Below are positions 7,164 to 8,050 of a stretch of DNA of 8,050 nt, piece after piece. A program made the translations under genes and the position numbers. Below the pieces are notes generated by a model. That model did not search any database. It saw nothing but the letters and a program-made list of their open reading frames with translations, and had not been told where the DNA came from. This DNA comes from SAR324 cluster bacterium (GTDB lineage: Bacteria > SAR324 > JACQKK01), in assembly GCA_022572825.1 (NCBI GenBank), contig JACZVE010000125.1:1-8050 (forward strand), given 5' to 3'. How positions within the stretch are numbered: position 1 is the first letter of the stretch; each line of letters opens with the position of its first letter.

Positions 7164-7673
7164 CTAACGAAAAGCCGCCAGCTTCTTGGGCGCCAGGGCT
7201 TTTTTCAGCCGCCGGTAGGCCGGCAGTCCATCGGCGTAGGGCGGATAGTCCTCGCCCTGAATGAGCGGCAGGCAGTAGCGGCGAAATCCTTCGGTAATGT
7301 GGTAGCCGTCCTCGCGGATGAATTCCTTGGGCAGCCGCTTTTCCTGGTTGGCGATGTTCGCCGCGTCCGTGTGGCCCAGTGACCAGCGGTAGGGATCGTC
7401 TCCGTCGCGTTGGATGGTGACCATCACCCCGCTCATGCCCTCGCCCGCCAGGCGCACTGCCTCGGCGCCACAGGCGATGGCCTGCTCCACGTCCACCTTG
7501 GCCGCCAGGTGCCGTCCGGAGCGTTGGCAGTAGTCCAGCACCGCCCCGTGCACCTTGAGCTCGAGCTCCTGCTTGACCAGCTCCAACGCCTTGCGCGCGT
7601 ATGGCTCGGCCTCGGCGTAATGGCCGCGGTGCTCCTCCTTCCGGTCCGCGCCGTCCTCACCGTTTTCCAGCAA
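7164..7673 (-). CDS. 6-phosphofructokinase, C-terminal fragment (5' truncated)
   Basis: About 170 residues match the C-terminal third of long (about 420-residue) 6-phosphofructokinases, which phosphorylate fructose 6-phosphate in glycolysis. Recognisable blocks, in order, are VKQELELKVHGAVLDYCQRS (about 33-52), GRHLAAKVDVEQA (53-65), MVTIQRDGDDPYRW (84-97), IANQEKRLPKEFI (106-118), and RRYCLPLIQGEDYPPYADGL (130-149), then a short LKKALAPKK tail. The block pattern resembles the PPi-dependent enzymes of gammaproteobacteria, but the residues that decide ATP or PPi use lie in the missing N-terminal part. The active site (GG, PKTxDND and MGRxAG-type motifs) is absent, so this fragment cannot be a working enzyme. 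The nominal start is a TTG at 7673; homology may run to about 7700, after which the frame reads antisense to the transporter and soon hits a stop (near 7835). It is the remnant of a gene cut at the junction with the MATE gene. Confidence 0.78.
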   Translation of the reverse strand: MLENGEDGADRKEEHRGHYAEAEPYARKALELVKQELELKVHGAVLDYCQRSGRHLAAKVDVEQAIACGAEAVRLAGEGMSGVMVTIQRDGDDPYRWSLGHTDAANIANQEKRLPKEFIREDGYHITEGFRRYCLPLIQGEDYPPYADGLPAYRRLKKALAPKKLAAFR

Positions 7674-8050
7674 CCAGCGGAGGTGATTCCGGTAGCCGCC
7701 GGATACGCCCTGGTGTCCATCCCCGGCGTGTTTCCATTTTACGTCTTCATCGTGCTGCGGCAGAGCCTTCAGGCGATGGGTCGCGTCGCCCCGATCTTTT
7801 GGACCATCCTGGTGACGAACCTGGCCAACGCCTTCCTAAACTGGGTGCTGATATACGGGCACCTGGGATTTCCGGAGATGGGCGCCGTGGGAACAGGATG
7901 GGCTACGACGGTGAGCCGCTGGCTCATGGCACTTGGACTCTTAGCCGTCGGATGGCCCATTCTCGGGCGTTACATTCGGCCGGTGCGCCAAGGTGTCTGC
8001 GAGGCCGTGGCGATCCTACGCATGCCAAAACTGGGCGCACCCATCGGCAT
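7620..8050 (+). CDS. MATE-family multidrug/Na+ antiporter, internal fragment (runs off right edge)
   Basis: The + frame beginning with ATG at 7620 is open to the window edge and encodes about 143 residues. The certain part starts near 7695. It includes a hydrophobic segment, YALVSIPGVFPFYVFIVL, then LRQSLQAMGR, a segment ending LNWVLIYG, the family-typical GFPEMGAVGTGWATTVSRW loop, another membrane segment, and MPKLGAPIG near the edge. In complete MATE proteins (about 450 residues, 12 membrane helices) this corresponds to roughly helices 4 to 7, so the first 100 or more residues are missing upstream. Upstream of about 7690 the frame runs antisense to the phosphofructokinase fragment; its FQQPAEV stretch still looks MATE-like, but the boundary is uncertain. 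Neither ATG 7620 nor GTG 7683 has a Shine-Dalgarno at proper distance. Exporters of this family expel cationic drugs or metabolites by Na+ or H+ antiport; this copy has lost its 5' end. Confidence 0.8.
   Translation, partial: MAAVLLLPVRAVLTVFQQPAEVIPVAAGYALVSIPGVFPFYVFIVLRQSLQAMGRVAPIFWTILVTNLANAFLNWVLIYGHLGFPEMGAVGTGWATTVSRWLMALGLLAVGWPILGRYIRPVRQGVCEAVAILRMPKLGAPIG
7650..7705. other. Rearrangement or assembly junction between two beheaded genes
   Basis: To the left is the C-terminal part of a phosphofructokinase on the - strand, and to the right an internal part of a MATE transporter on the + strand. Both lose homology at the same place, in mid-gene. No transposase, target-site duplication or obvious inverted repeat marks the spot. 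A single deletion between two originally divergent genes would give exactly this layout, as would a chimeric contig. Confidence 0.65.

Overview
The window is a GC-rich piece of bacterial chromosome carrying seven protein genes, four complete and three partial. The families present (MiaB, GpsA, a UgpC/MalK-type ATPase, a 6-phosphofructokinase, a MATE exporter, a family-5 solute-binding-like protein) point to a Gram-negative bacterium. The phosphofructokinase tail resembles the long enzymes known from gammaproteobacteria such as methanotrophs, so a proteobacterium is plausible, but the sequence does not fix the phylum. I see no rRNA, tRNA, CRISPR array, transposase or prophage gene.

Left part (1-2142): the C-terminal part of a family-5 solute-binding-like protein runs in from the left edge on the + strand. 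It meets, tail to tail, a homocysteine S-methyltransferase-family gene on the - strand, and the two stop codons overlap inside one TTAG. A divergent spacer with an AT-rich core (2143-2373) separates that gene from miaB.

Middle part (2374-4611): miaB (tRNA 2-methylthio modification at A37) and a bifunctional-nuclease-domain (BFN/DUF151) gene form a tight + strand pair. The second gene starts at a GTG 14 bases before the end of miaB, behind a good Shine-Dalgarno sequence. A 368-base gene-free stretch follows. It contains several perfect inverted repeats and is the best candidate here for an uncharacterised structured RNA or 3' UTR.

Right part (4612-8050): three - strand genes lie in series, read right to left: a 5'-truncated phosphofructokinase, gpsA (glycerol-3-phosphate dehydrogenase) and a UgpC/MalK-type ABC ATPase with its own promoter-like region. 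The first two concern triose and glycerol phosphate metabolism; an ATPase of the type that powers glycerol-3-phosphate or sugar uptake would fit beside them, but no permease is present. At about 7650-7705 the phosphofructokinase stops without its N-terminal two thirds, and a MATE-family transporter that lacks its own N-terminus begins on the opposite strand and runs off the right edge. This head-to-head junction of two beheaded genes is the strongest anomaly in the window. It is either a real deletion or rearrangement, or an assembly chimera. I found no convincing evidence of a wholly new multi-gene system.
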